Of a DNA stretch of 64,000 nt, positions 46,804 through 55,244 are shown piece by piece. The translations under genes were made by a program, and so were the position numbers. The DNA is from Nitrosovibrio tenuis (GTDB lineage: Bacteria > Pseudomonadota > Gammaproteobacteria > Burkholderiales > Nitrosomonadaceae), in assembly GCF_900109785.1 (NCBI RefSeq), contig NZ_FOBH01000010.1, forward strand, positions 1-64,000, written 5' to 3'. The notes under the pieces are model-generated. The model saw only the letters and a program-made list of their open reading frames with translations. It did not search any database and was not told where the DNA came from. Within the stretch, counting starts at the first letter, position 1, and every line of letters starts with the position of its first letter.

Positions 46804-47976
46804 ATGCAACTATTACCGCTCGTAGAGCCTTCGGAAGAGTTAAGCAAGGATGAAATTTCACGGTACAGCCGCCATCTGCTGATTCCCGACGTGGGTCTGG
46901 AAGGACAAAAACGCCTCAAGAACAGCAAGGTTCTGGCGATAGGCGCGGGCGGCCTGGGGTCGCCCGTACTCCTGTATCTCGCCGCAGCCGGGGTCGGAAC
47001 TTTAGGAATCATCGACTTCGACGTGGTCGACGAGTCCAATCTGCAGAGGCAGATCATTCATGGCCAATCCGACATCGGCAGGTTTAAATCCCTTAGTGCA
47101 AAAGATTCAATTAGCGAATTAAACCCTTATGTTCGCGTCCAGCTCCATAACGAACGTCTGGAAACGTCAAATGCCTTGGAAATCATTTCGGGCTACGACC
47201 TGATTGTGGACGGAACCGATAATTTTTCCACGCGCTACCTGGTCAACGACGCCTGCGTGCTTGCGGGGAAACCCTATGTCTGGGGCTCCATCTTCCGGTT
47301 CGAGGGGCAGGCTTCGGTCTTTTGGGAAGACGCGCCGGGCGGTCGCGGCCTGAACTATCGTGATCTGTATCCGGAACCGCCGCCAGCGGAAATGGCGCCT
47401 TCATGTGCGGAAGGAGGAGTCCTGGGTATTCTTTGTGCGTCGATCGGCTCAATCATGGCGACCGAGGCCATCAAGTTAATTACCGGCATGGGCGAATCCT
47501 TACTCGGGCGGCTTGCAGTCTATGACGCCCTCGACATGACATTCAAATTCATTCCCCTGCGGCGCGCCCCGGTAAGAACCCCGATAACCGGCTTGATCGA
47601 TTACCAGGAATTCTGCGGGCTGAAACGGCCGGCGGCAGGGGACAAAACAGGCGTGCCGGTAATCACCCCATTGGAGCTTCAAAAAATACGGGAAACCGGC
47701 ACGGCCATGCAGCTCATCGATGTTCGCGGAATCGAGGAATGGAACATCGTACGCATAGAAGGCGCCAACCATATTCCCAAAAACAAGATAATGTCCGAGG
47801 AGGTTTTATCTCGGTTGAATAAAGAGGATTTCATCGTGCTGCACTGCAAGATGGGCGTTCGTTCCCGAGATGTTCTGGTTGAAATGCAAAAGCAGGGTTT
47901 TACCAATGTAAAAAGCCTGGATGGCGGGATTCTCGCCTGGATCAGAGACGTGGATCAGTCCTTACCCAGTTATTGA
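46804..47976 (+). CDS. MoeZ/MoeBR-type E1 adenylyltransferase-rhodanese fusion
   Basis: Adenylates the C-terminal glycine of a small sulfur carrier and then helps load sulfur on it. The ThiF/MoeB domain has the nucleotide site GAGGLGSP at residues 47-54 and the conserved C201 in APSCAEGGVLG. The two zinc CxxC pairs of E. coli MoeB are absent (NYRDLYP at 184-190 where CYRC is expected), as in actinobacterial MoeZ. A rhodanese domain follows, with catalytic C348 in HCKMGVRS. 390 residues. Next to the JAMM and carrier genes, so it serves the carrier encoded at 48611. Confidence 0.93.
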   Translation: MQLLPLVEPSEELSKDEISRYSRHLLIPDVGLEGQKRLKNSKVLAIGAGGLGSPVLLYLAAAGVGTLGIIDFDVVDESNLQRQIIHGQSDIGRFKSLSAKDSISELNPYVRVQLHNERLETSNALEIISGYDLIVDGTDNFSTRYLVNDACVLAGKPYVWGSIFRFEGQASVFWEDAPGGRGLNYRDLYPEPPPAEMAPSCAEGGVLGILCASIGSIMATEAIKLITGMGESLLGRLAVYDALDMTFKFIPLRRAPVRTPITGLIDYQEFCGLKRPAAGDKTGVPVITPLELQKIRETGTAMQLIDVRGIEEWNIVRIEGANHIPKNKIMSEEVLSRLNKEDFIVLHCKMGVRSRDVLVEMQKQGFTNVKSLDGGILAWIRDVDQSLPSY

Positions 47977-48070
47977 GTGCCCGGTTATCGAGCGAGCGTC
48001 ATTAGCAAATGTCTTACCGCAGTGCCGGATTGTAAGTCACCTGAATATCAACATTATGGAGTTAAAAATC

Positions 48071-48514
48071 ATGCTGACCATTCATACCAAACTCGTCGAA
48101 GCGATGCTTGCTCAAGCACACAGGGATCATCCCATCGAAACATGCGGCGTTATAGCCGGCCCGGAAGGATCCAATCTTCCACTGCGCTTGATCCCGATGC
48201 GCAATGCGGCTCAGTCGGAAACATTTTTCAAATTCGACGCGCAAGAGCAATTGCGCGTCTGGAGAGAGATGGAGGCCCGGGGAGAAGAACCTATCGTCAT
48301 CTATCACTCCCACACCCGTACACAAGCCTACCCAAGCCGAACCGATATCCAGTACGCAACCGAGCCTCGGTCCCATTATGTCATCATCCCAACGGATTAT
48401 TCGTACGGAGAAGAGATCCGCAGTTTCCGCATCTGTGATGGAATGGTGACCGAAGAGCGCGTCAGAATGCTGAATTCATATGAGTCAAATTTAGAACTGG
48501 CAATGGTCGCTTGA
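48071..48514 (+). CDS. JAMM/MPN+ metalloprotease of the sulfur-carrier system
   Basis: Cuts bonds after the Gly-Gly tail of ubiquitin-like carriers. All JAMM residues are present, counted from the Met at 48071: Glu23 (PIETCGV), then H79-S-H81, then S89 and D92 (HxHx7SxxD). GGAG lies nine bases before this ATG; the ATG at 48056 contains no site of its own. 147 residues. Similar to Mec of mycobacteria and QbsD/PdtG of pseudomonad loci. The last bases of the gene are repeated just after its stop. Confidence 0.9.
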   Translation: MLTIHTKLVEAMLAQAHRDHPIETCGVIAGPEGSNLPLRLIPMRNAAQSETFFKFDAQEQLRVWREMEARGEEPIVIYHSHTRTQAYPSRTDIQYATEPRSHYVIIPTDYSYGEEIRSFRICDGMVTEERVRMLNSYESNLELAMVA

Positions 48515-48610
48515 CGTAGCTGGCAATGGTCGCCTGAATGGTATTGATCAGCTCTGCCAACCCGTATCAGCCAACCAGCCTTTCGTATTCTTCAATAAAA
48601 AAGGAGCAAC

Positions 48611-48883
48611 ATGTCAATTACCGTACATATCCCCACCATACTCAGGCCGCTCACCGACAATCAAAAACGCGTCGAAATTGCGGGTTTGAATGTTATCGAC
48701 GTTATTGAAGCGATGGAGCAGCAGTATCCGGGTGTCAAGGAGAAACTGGTCGCCGGAGGGAAGGCACACCGCTTCATGAATATATATGTCAATGACGATG
48801 ACATCCGGTTTAATGACGGCCTTTCAACGAGGCTGAACGATGGCGATTCGTTGACCATTTTGCCTGCGGTAGCAGGGGGATAA
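48611..48883 (+). CDS. ThiS/MoaD-family sulfur carrier protein
   Basis: A 90-residue ubiquitin-like carrier with the beta-grasp pattern (MSITVHIPTILRPLT, DGDSLTILPAVAGG) and a naked C-terminal Gly-Gly: the stop codon follows GGG GGA directly. Such tails are adenylated by the E1 and then carry a thiocarboxylate sulfur. AAGGAG precedes the ATG. It lacks the extra residues after GG found in QbsE-type carriers, so the JAMM protease is not needed to expose the tail. Closest in layout to CysO and PdtH. Confidence 0.93.
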   Translation: MSITVHIPTILRPLTDNQKRVEIAGLNVIDVIEAMEQQYPGVKEKLVAGGKAHRFMNIYVNDDDIRFNDGLSTRLNDGDSLTILPAVAGG

Positions 48884-48920
48884 GCACAGCCCATCCTATA
48901 ACGCAGGAAAAAACAAGCGC

Positions 48921-50906
48921 ATGAATATTCCACTCGACGGGCCTCTGAATCGTCCCCTATATCGTCCTCTGGACTGCCTCCCGGGTCGTCCAATGGATCG
49001 AGCCTTATCCGGTTGCGCGATAGCGGGCCAACTGAAGAGTACAAGCCCGGATTTTGCTTCGATTGCGTCCTCGCTGCACTACCAGTCGACCGCGCTGGGT
49101 ATGGAAATTGAAACAACAGAAAATGGCTCGGGCAGCACAGCCTTCTCTTTTGGATTCAAGACACCTCATACCATGCCGGTACGGTGCAATGTAACAAGAT
49201 GGAGGAATCCTTCCAGGCATAGTCCCGTGACAGAGAATACCATGCAGGCGGCTTGCGGCCTGATGTCAGTGCATGGACGAGCCAGCGGTAAACTCCAGCC
49301 TCTGGGGTTGAACTATGTTTCGACACTCACTGCGGCGTTGGCGCTTCAGGGTGGTATTGCTGCCTCGATTGGTCAGCTACGCGGCCTCTCGACCTTGAAC
49401 AGCAACATTTCGATGGGATCTGCAGGTTTATTGAGTGTGGCGCAGTATATCGCCGGTGCGACCGCTTCAGAGTCTCCCGAAACGCTTTTGCCCCAGCATA
49501 CCGCCCACGCGACTGGCTTTCCCTTCGTTTCATTGGATGGCGTCGTCTTTGAACTCGAAACACTGGATGCGGGACCTTGGCGTAAATTCTGGTCCGCGAT
49601 CGGAGTAAGTTCAGCGGCAGCAGGCAAAGGATGGTCCGCCTTTTTGCTTCGGTATGCGAAGGCCATATCCCCTGTACCTGAAGAATTATCCAGCGCAATA
49701 TCGAAGTTTAGTTATCACCGTCTTTCGCAAATATGTACCAGCACCGGCATGGCTATTTGCCCCGTGCGCTCCATCGATGTCAGAGCCCAGGACGAGGATA
49801 GCAAGCGTATCTGGCTGCAGGGTCCCTGGGAGTTCCTTTTCGAGACGAATTTTAAAGAGAACCTCAGGGACGGACGGTCTAGCCGCGCCATCGGCGATTT
49901 GCCCACCGGTAACTTGCCCTTGAGCGGGCTCACCGTTATCGAATCATGCCGGCGGATCCAGGGCCCCCTCGCCGGCCACCTCCTGGCGCTCCTGGGGGCG
50001 GACGTCATCAGGATAGAACCGCCGGGCGGAGATCCCCTGCGGGGCATGCCACCGATGGCCGAGGGCTGTTCCGCACGGTTCGACGCACTCAACCGTCTCA
50101 AGACCATCAGGGAGATCGATATCAAATCTCCGGCGGGGCAGGCAGAAATCACGGACCTGGTGCGGCATGCCGACATTTTTCTGCATAACTGGGCCCCGGG
50201 CAAAGCGGTCCTGTTTAATCTCGATCATGAGGATATGGTCCGTATCAATCCCTCGCTGATTTATGCCTATGCCGCTGGTTGGTCAACAGACAGCGCGGGC
50301 CATGCCTCCTCAAGTTCAATGCCTGGCACCGACTTTATGACCCAGGCTTATTCCGGCGTTGCCAGAAAAATTGCCGAAAACTCGGGTACCCGGGGCGGAT
50401 CCTTGTTTACGGTGCTTGATGTGCTCGGGGGCGTCGTTGCGGCACAAGGAGCCACCATCGCACTGCTCAATCGCTGCATGAATAACACGGGCGCCAGAGT
50501 CACTTCGTCACTCATGAGCGCCGCAACACTGCTGTGTGCGGATGATTTTCAGAATCTCTATAACCTGCCGGGCAGGGGTGCTCCAGCTTCAAAAAGCATT
50601 ATTGTCAATATCTACATCACGAAGCGCGGAAAAATTGCGGTGGAGTGCCGGGACTTGAAAACCTTGGCGCGATTAGCGGAAATCCTTGATGCTGTTATGT
50701 ATACGGAAAGTGATTTTCCGCAGTGCCTGGACAGTTTGTTCCTGTCGAGGACAGCGAACGAGTGGGCCGAGATTTTTGAACAAGCCGGCATTCCGTCAGC
50801 AGTCGTCATTGAAGATCTTGCAGAGCTGCAAACCGTGGCGTATCTGCAACCCGATTTGAGCCCCGGCCCCTATACAAAAGTCAATTCTCCCTGGAGTTTC
50901 ACATGA
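48921..50906 (+). CDS. Two-module CaiB/BaiF-like (class III CoA transferase-like) protein
   Basis: A 661-residue protein with two CaiB/BaiF parts. The N-terminal part (about 100-290) has MQAACGLMSVHGRASGKLQP and LSVAQYIAGATASESPE; the C-terminal part (about 330-655) has LSGLTVIESCRRIQGPLAGH, LLGADVIRIEPPGGDPLRG and the NRLK block. Class III CoA transferases form an aspartyl-CoA intermediate. By eye the catalytic Asp is Asn162 in the first part (NSNISM) and Thr528 in the second (ARVTSSLM), so classical chemistry is doubtful. It overlaps the ligase start by four bases. The first 60 residues are not recognised. Confidence 0.82.
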   Translation: MNIPLDGPLNRPLYRPLDCLPGRPMDRALSGCAIAGQLKSTSPDFASIASSLHYQSTALGMEIETTENGSGSTAFSFGFKTPHTMPVRCNVTRWRNPSRHSPVTENTMQAACGLMSVHGRASGKLQPLGLNYVSTLTAALALQGGIAASIGQLRGLSTLNSNISMGSAGLLSVAQYIAGATASESPETLLPQHTAHATGFPFVSLDGVVFELETLDAGPWRKFWSAIGVSSAAAGKGWSAFLLRYAKAISPVPEELSSAISKFSYHRLSQICTSTGMAICPVRSIDVRAQDEDSKRIWLQGPWEFLFETNFKENLRDGRSSRAIGDLPTGNLPLSGLTVIESCRRIQGPLAGHLLALLGADVIRIEPPGGDPLRGMPPMAEGCSARFDALNRLKTIREIDIKSPAGQAEITDLVRHADIFLHNWAPGKAVLFNLDHEDMVRINPSLIYAYAAGWSTDSAGHASSSSMPGTDFMTQAYSGVARKIAENSGTRGGSLFTVLDVLGGVVAAQGATIALLNRCMNNTGARVTSSLMSAATLLCADDFQNLYNLPGRGAPASKSIIVNIYITKRGKIAVECRDLKTLARLAEILDAVMYTESDFPQCLDSLFLSRTANEWAEIFEQAGIPSAVVIEDLAELQTVAYLQPDLSPGPYTKVNSPWSFT

Positions 50907-52576
50907 ACGATTCCGGAATCATAGACCTGGTTCCTGCCGAGGTTCGCAGCCAGTGGGCCCGGAATGGAACCTATCCCAACAAATCACTTTACGAATTATT
51001 CTGCGAGCATGTAAGGCGGCACCCCGATGCCCCAGCCGTTATATCCCTCGATCACACCATTACTTATTTACGGCTACTGGATAAGGTTCATCGCCTCGCT
51101 TCGAGCTTGAAGGCGCTTGGAATTGTTTCCGGCGATGTTATTGCATACCAGCTCCCCAATAGTTGGCATAGCTGCGCGATCGATCTCGCGGCGGCTGCGC
51201 TTGGCGCGATTGTCGCGCCTTTCCCGCCAGGCCGCGGCCGGCTTGATATTCATTCCTTGCTCCAAAGGTGTGATGCGCGTGTAATTATTGTCGAACGGGA
51301 ACACGCCAAAATCGATCTTTGTGAAGTTATTGAGTCGTTGCGCTCGACCCTGTTGTCGCTACGTATTCTCATCGTCGACGATATCAGCGGGAAGGTCCCG
51401 AAAGGCTGGCATACGCTGGACGATTTGTTTCAGGCTGAACCTATCGGTTCGGCTCATTTACCGGCGGTTTCCCCCCACTCACCCGTTCGCTTCCTGATCT
51501 CATCGGGGACGGAATCCGAGCCAAAATGGGTTGCCTATTCGCACAACGCGCTGGCTGGCGGACGAGGCCGTTTTCTACAACGCATCCATCCCGATGGAAG
51601 CGCTTTTAAAGGGCTGTACCTGGTGCCGCTTGGCACGGCATTTGGTTCAACCGCGACATTTGGTGTTTTGTCCTGGCTTGGCGGATCGGTCGTTCTCCTG
51701 CGTCAATTCGATGTTGCGGCTGCCATTCAAACTATTGCGGAGCTGAAGCCGGCCTACATCTTTGGCGTTCCCACCATGTTTCAACGTATCGCCGCGGACC
51801 CGGCATTATCGAAAATCGATACCTCCAGCCTGATCGCCATCATTAGTGGCGGAGCGAAAATCGACGAGGCATCGATCCGCAGGTGTACCGAGGCGTTCGG
51901 GTGCGGTTTTATCAGCTTGTACGGTTCGGCGGATGGCGTGAATTGCCATACCACACTTGACGATGACCTGGAAACGATTCTCCGTAAGACGGGGCGGCCA
52001 AATCCCGACGTGTGTTCCCTCCGCATAGTCGATGATCAGAAGTGTGAAGTGCCGCGCGGCTGTATCGGCGAGATTGCGGCCAGAGGTCCGATAAGCCCCA
52101 TGCAATATGTCAATGCTCCTGACCTGGATGCCTTGTACCGGGACAAGGAAGGCTGGGTTTATACCGGAGACCTGGGCTTTATTGATGAGGACGGGTATCT
52201 GGTGCTGTCCGGACGGAAAAAGGACATCATTATTCGCGGCGGCGTCAATATCAGTCCCGCCCAAATCGAAAACCTTGCTGTTTCCCATCCGGCAGTCGTC
52301 AGCGCTGCCTGTGTACCGGTCGCTGATCCGGACCTGGGGCACCGGGTTTGCCTCTGCCTGGTATTGAGAGACGGTGTCGAACGCCCCTCCCTTTCCCAGT
52401 TTACCCGCTACCTGCACGAGCAGGGCTTGGAAACCAGCAAGCTACCGGAATATCTGCGCTATTGCCGGCAGTTGCCGCTCAACCCGGCGGGGAAAGTCGA
52501 TAAGAAGCAGCTAACGGCGGAAGTGGAGTTTACCCAGCAGACCTCTATCCCACGCCTCGCCCAATATGCTCATTAA
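50903..52576 (+). CDS. Acyl/aryl-AMP ligase (ANL superfamily)
   Basis: A 557-residue enzyme that activates a carboxylic acid as its adenylate. Motifs: SSGTESEPK (P-loop-like A3), SLYGSADGVN (A5 region), YTGDLGFIDEDGYL (A7), GRKKDIIIRGGVNISP (A8) and PLNPAGKVDKKQL (A10 Lys). The substrate code cannot be read by eye. It overlaps both neighbours, so translation is coupled. In a thiocarboxylate pathway it would supply the activated acid to which the sulfur carrier gives sulfur. Confidence 0.9.
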   Translation: MNDSGIIDLVPAEVRSQWARNGTYPNKSLYELFCEHVRRHPDAPAVISLDHTITYLRLLDKVHRLASSLKALGIVSGDVIAYQLPNSWHSCAIDLAAAALGAIVAPFPPGRGRLDIHSLLQRCDARVIIVEREHAKIDLCEVIESLRSTLLSLRILIVDDISGKVPKGWHTLDDLFQAEPIGSAHLPAVSPHSPVRFLISSGTESEPKWVAYSHNALAGGRGRFLQRIHPDGSAFKGLYLVPLGTAFGSTATFGVLSWLGGSVVLLRQFDVAAAIQTIAELKPAYIFGVPTMFQRIAADPALSKIDTSSLIAIISGGAKIDEASIRRCTEAFGCGFISLYGSADGVNCHTTLDDDLETILRKTGRPNPDVCSLRIVDDQKCEVPRGCIGEIAARGPISPMQYVNAPDLDALYRDKEGWVYTGDLGFIDEDGYLVLSGRKKDIIIRGGVNISPAQIENLAVSHPAVVSAACVPVADPDLGHRVCLCLVLRDGVERPSLSQFTRYLHEQGLETSKLPEYLRYCRQLPLNPAGKVDKKQLTAEVEFTQQTSIPRLAQYAH

Positions 52577-53777
52577 CCCGGAAAACCCCGGCAACCGGAC
52601 GCATACCGGGCTGGCCCGATCGCTGTCGGGCGAGGTGAGAAAGTTTGTGGATGAAATGATTATCCCGAACGAGTCCCGGTTGGCTCAGAGCGGCGATGAT
52701 GGATCCCGGCTGCAGTCGGAGCTGGCTGAAGAGGCACGATGTGCCGGACTATGGGGTTTATTCTACCCGCTCTCCCATGGGGGGAAAATCGCCTCTCTTG
52801 AAGACTATCTGGTTATCGCTGAACAGGAAGGACGAACTGAATATTCCCCGGCAATTCTCGGGAGTCACTCCGCGCTGGACGCGCATATGCTTCTCAAATT
52901 CGGTACCGATGAAATCCGCAAAAACTTCCTGGAGCCGATGGCATCCGGGGAAGCAATCCCCAGCTATGGCATGACGGAGCCGGGGCATGGCGGATCGTTT
53001 CCCGCCCTGATAACGACCTCTGCATACCTGTCAAACGGGCACTGGATTATCAATGGCAGAAAATGGTTTGTCGGCAACACGGACCGGGCGACATTCGTAA
53101 CCGTCCTGGCGCGTACTGCCGCAAAGGATACTGCTCTCCCGAAGGCGCTGTCCATGATTGTCGTCCCGACTGATTCTCCCGGATTCAAGGTTGAGCGCCA
53201 GATCACCATGATGGGTCGCTCTCTTGGCCAGGGCGAGATATCTTTTACCGAAGTGGAGGTCCCCGAACATAACTTGTTGGGCGGCAGCGGCAGCGGTATG
53301 GATTTGATGGGTCAGCGGCTGGGTATTGGCAGACTGCTCCGCTCGATGAACTGGGTGGGATTGGCCCAGCGATGTTTCGACCTGATGGGCGCTCGAATCA
53401 ATTCCGAGCGCGGCAGAACCGCTCGATTGCCGGAGAAACAGTTGGTGCGTCAGCATGTGGTCAACGTGTACCAGGCTATTGCGAGCGCACGCGAATTAAT
53501 TCGGGTTGCCGCCCGAAGCGTCGATGCCCAGCGTCCAAACAATGTAGAGATCAACATTGCGAAAATCGCCGCGTCACAGGCCCTGTGCCTTGCTTCGGAC
53601 TCGGCAGTGCAGCTTTATGGCGCCGAAGGTATCAGCGATCTCACTCCCCTTTCCGGTATTTATAGAGTCGCGCGTACGTCGCGCATACTCGATGGCACAG
53701 ACGAGTCGCTTATCAGCTCCACTGGCCGCCGGCTCATCAGCTTCTATGAAGAACACGACACGTATCATTTTGCGTGA
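52566..53777 (+). CDS. Acyl-CoA dehydrogenase family flavoprotein
   Basis: A 403-residue ACAD-fold protein. YGMTEPGHGG and the NGRKWFVGNTDRA block match the flavin-binding middle domain; LYGAEGISDLTPLSG and TSRILDGTDES form the C-terminal end. The usual catalytic Glu (in PVExxYR) is Ser in PLSGIYR, so activity may use another base or be altered. It overlaps the ligase by 11 bases. A role in oxidising the activated acid or an intermediate is a guess from position. Confidence 0.87.
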   Translation: MLINPENPGNRTHTGLARSLSGEVRKFVDEMIIPNESRLAQSGDDGSRLQSELAEEARCAGLWGLFYPLSHGGKIASLEDYLVIAEQEGRTEYSPAILGSHSALDAHMLLKFGTDEIRKNFLEPMASGEAIPSYGMTEPGHGGSFPALITTSAYLSNGHWIINGRKWFVGNTDRATFVTVLARTAAKDTALPKALSMIVVPTDSPGFKVERQITMMGRSLGQGEISFTEVEVPEHNLLGGSGSGMDLMGQRLGIGRLLRSMNWVGLAQRCFDLMGARINSERGRTARLPEKQLVRQHVVNVYQAIASARELIRVAARSVDAQRPNNVEINIAKIAASQALCLASDSAVQLYGAEGISDLTPLSGIYRVARTSRILDGTDESLISSTGRRLISFYEEHDTYHFA

Positions 53778-53780
53778 ATA

Positions 53781-53816
53781 TATCTGAACCCGCCGGTTGA
53801 TCGGCCGGTTCAGATA
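53781..53816. other. Strong inverted repeat between the acyl-CoA dehydrogenase and MFS genes
   Basis: TATCTGAACC (53781-53790) pairs with GGTTCAGATA (53807-53816), 10 bp, with further GCCG/CGGC pairing inside. There is no T-run, so it is perhaps an attenuator or an mRNA-stabilising structure rather than a full terminator. Confidence 0.6.
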
Positions 53817-53897
53817 AGGCAGACATGGCAGACATGCGGGTACTGCAAGAATCATGATCTTCATCTTTTATTCATTCACTGGCGCACGCTCCCGACA

Positions 53898-55166
53898 ATG
53901 CTGAAGACCCGAACGATGCAACATCCCGCCATTACGGACATCTGGTTTCGCGTGGTGCTCATATTTGCAATGTCTCTGCCTATGCTGGTGTTGTATGCCA
54001 CAAGCACCCTTGGACCGCTCCTCGGGTCCGACTTGCGCTTTGGGCCCGCATCGCTGGGTTATCTGGTGATGAGCTCATTTGGCGTGGCGGCGGTTTTATC
54101 GCTTTGGGCGGGCGCGTTTGTGGATCGCATCGGTTCACGTAATGCGCTGATCGTGCTTTTCTCCACCATCGCTTCCGCTTTTACATGGATTGCATCGGTT
54201 GAAAGCTATTATGGTTTAATCGGGGCCACCGCCCTATGCGGCATTGCTCAGGCTCTCGCGAATCCGGTTACCAATTTACTGATCGCCCAGCAGGTTCCTC
54301 CGGCGAAGAAGGCAAAGATTGTAGGACTCAAGCAATCCGGCGTTCAGCTCGCCGCGCTCTTCGCTGGTCTGGTGCTGCCCGGTATCGCATTTGAGTATGG
54401 CTGGCGTACCGCATTCGCCATGGTCGTACCGGTGGCAATATTATTCGCGCTCACGGCCCCTTTCGTCACCCCAAAAACACATCCGGGAACAGGCAGAGGC
54501 TTCACTTTTTTCCCACCGAATTCATTTTTGCTGCGGTTGATGGGGATTCAGTTCTGCGTAGGCGTGTCGCTTTCTGCTTTCGTCACCTTTCTGCCGACCT
54601 TTGCCATCCAGCATGGAATGCCCCTATCGCTGGCCGGCACGCTGATTGCGGTCCTTGGCGTAATGGGGATGTGCTCGCGGATAGTGCTAACGCCCATGGG
54701 TGCAAAATTTAAAGACGAATCGCTACTGCTGCTTTTACTGATCGCCATAGCCGCCTGCTCGATGGGTGTAATGATGCTTACGGATGCTGAAAACCATTGG
54801 CGCTTGTGGGTGGGCGCGGTGGGTGTTGGGCTCACCGCAGTGGGCACTAACGCGATAGCAATGAGCATGCTGATCAGGGATGCGGCTTTTGGTCCGGTAA
54901 CTGTTGCATCGGGTTTTGTTTCGGTTGCCTTCTTCGGCGGCTTCGCACTGGGGCCGCCTTTTTTTGGCGCGATATCAAATTATTCCGGGGCAAATTATTC
55001 CGGGGACCCGCTGTTTGGCTGGACCGCGCTGATAGGTGTGCTTTTATCGGCATGTATGATGTCCTCGGCATTAGCATCGGCACGCCGCAGGGCTCGGGCG
55101 TCACTGATGGCGGCCGATGCCATGCAGCCCACGAACGTAGTGGCATTCAAGCGGACCCCTGAATGA
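53898..55166 (+). CDS. MFS transporter
   Basis: A 422-residue major facilitator with about 12 hydrophobic segments. The loop 2-3 signature appears as FVDRIGSRNALI. IAQALANPVTNLLIA and VGLKQSGVQLAALFAG lie in the first half. It follows the dehydrogenase gene by 120 bases on the same strand, across the inverted repeat. In thiocarboxylate loci an MFS protein (PdtE-like) moves the chelate or its precursor over the inner membrane; the same role is likely here, but the direction is not known. Confidence 0.88.
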   Translation: MLKTRTMQHPAITDIWFRVVLIFAMSLPMLVLYATSTLGPLLGSDLRFGPASLGYLVMSSFGVAAVLSLWAGAFVDRIGSRNALIVLFSTIASAFTWIASVESYYGLIGATALCGIAQALANPVTNLLIAQQVPPAKKAKIVGLKQSGVQLAALFAGLVLPGIAFEYGWRTAFAMVVPVAILFALTAPFVTPKTHPGTGRGFTFFPPNSFLLRLMGIQFCVGVSLSAFVTFLPTFAIQHGMPLSLAGTLIAVLGVMGMCSRIVLTPMGAKFKDESLLLLLLIAIAACSMGVMMLTDAENHWRLWVGAVGVGLTAVGTNAIAMSMLIRDAAFGPVTVASGFVSVAFFGGFALGPPFFGAISNYSGANYSGDPLFGWTALIGVLLSACMMSSALASARRRARASLMAADAMQPTNVVAFKRTPE

Positions 55167-55244
55167 GTGATGTAAAGCTCAGTTGGCAATCGGGCTGGTG
55201 GGCGGTCGGCTGAATTGCCAACCATGCGTTTTCCAACGATATGG

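Noticed and set aside
46804..48883. Mycobacterial-type CysO cysteine pathway
   Set aside because: The E1, JAMM and carrier fit, but no cysteine synthase is present and a ligase, CaiB-like and dehydrogenase gene follow instead; kept only as an alternative.
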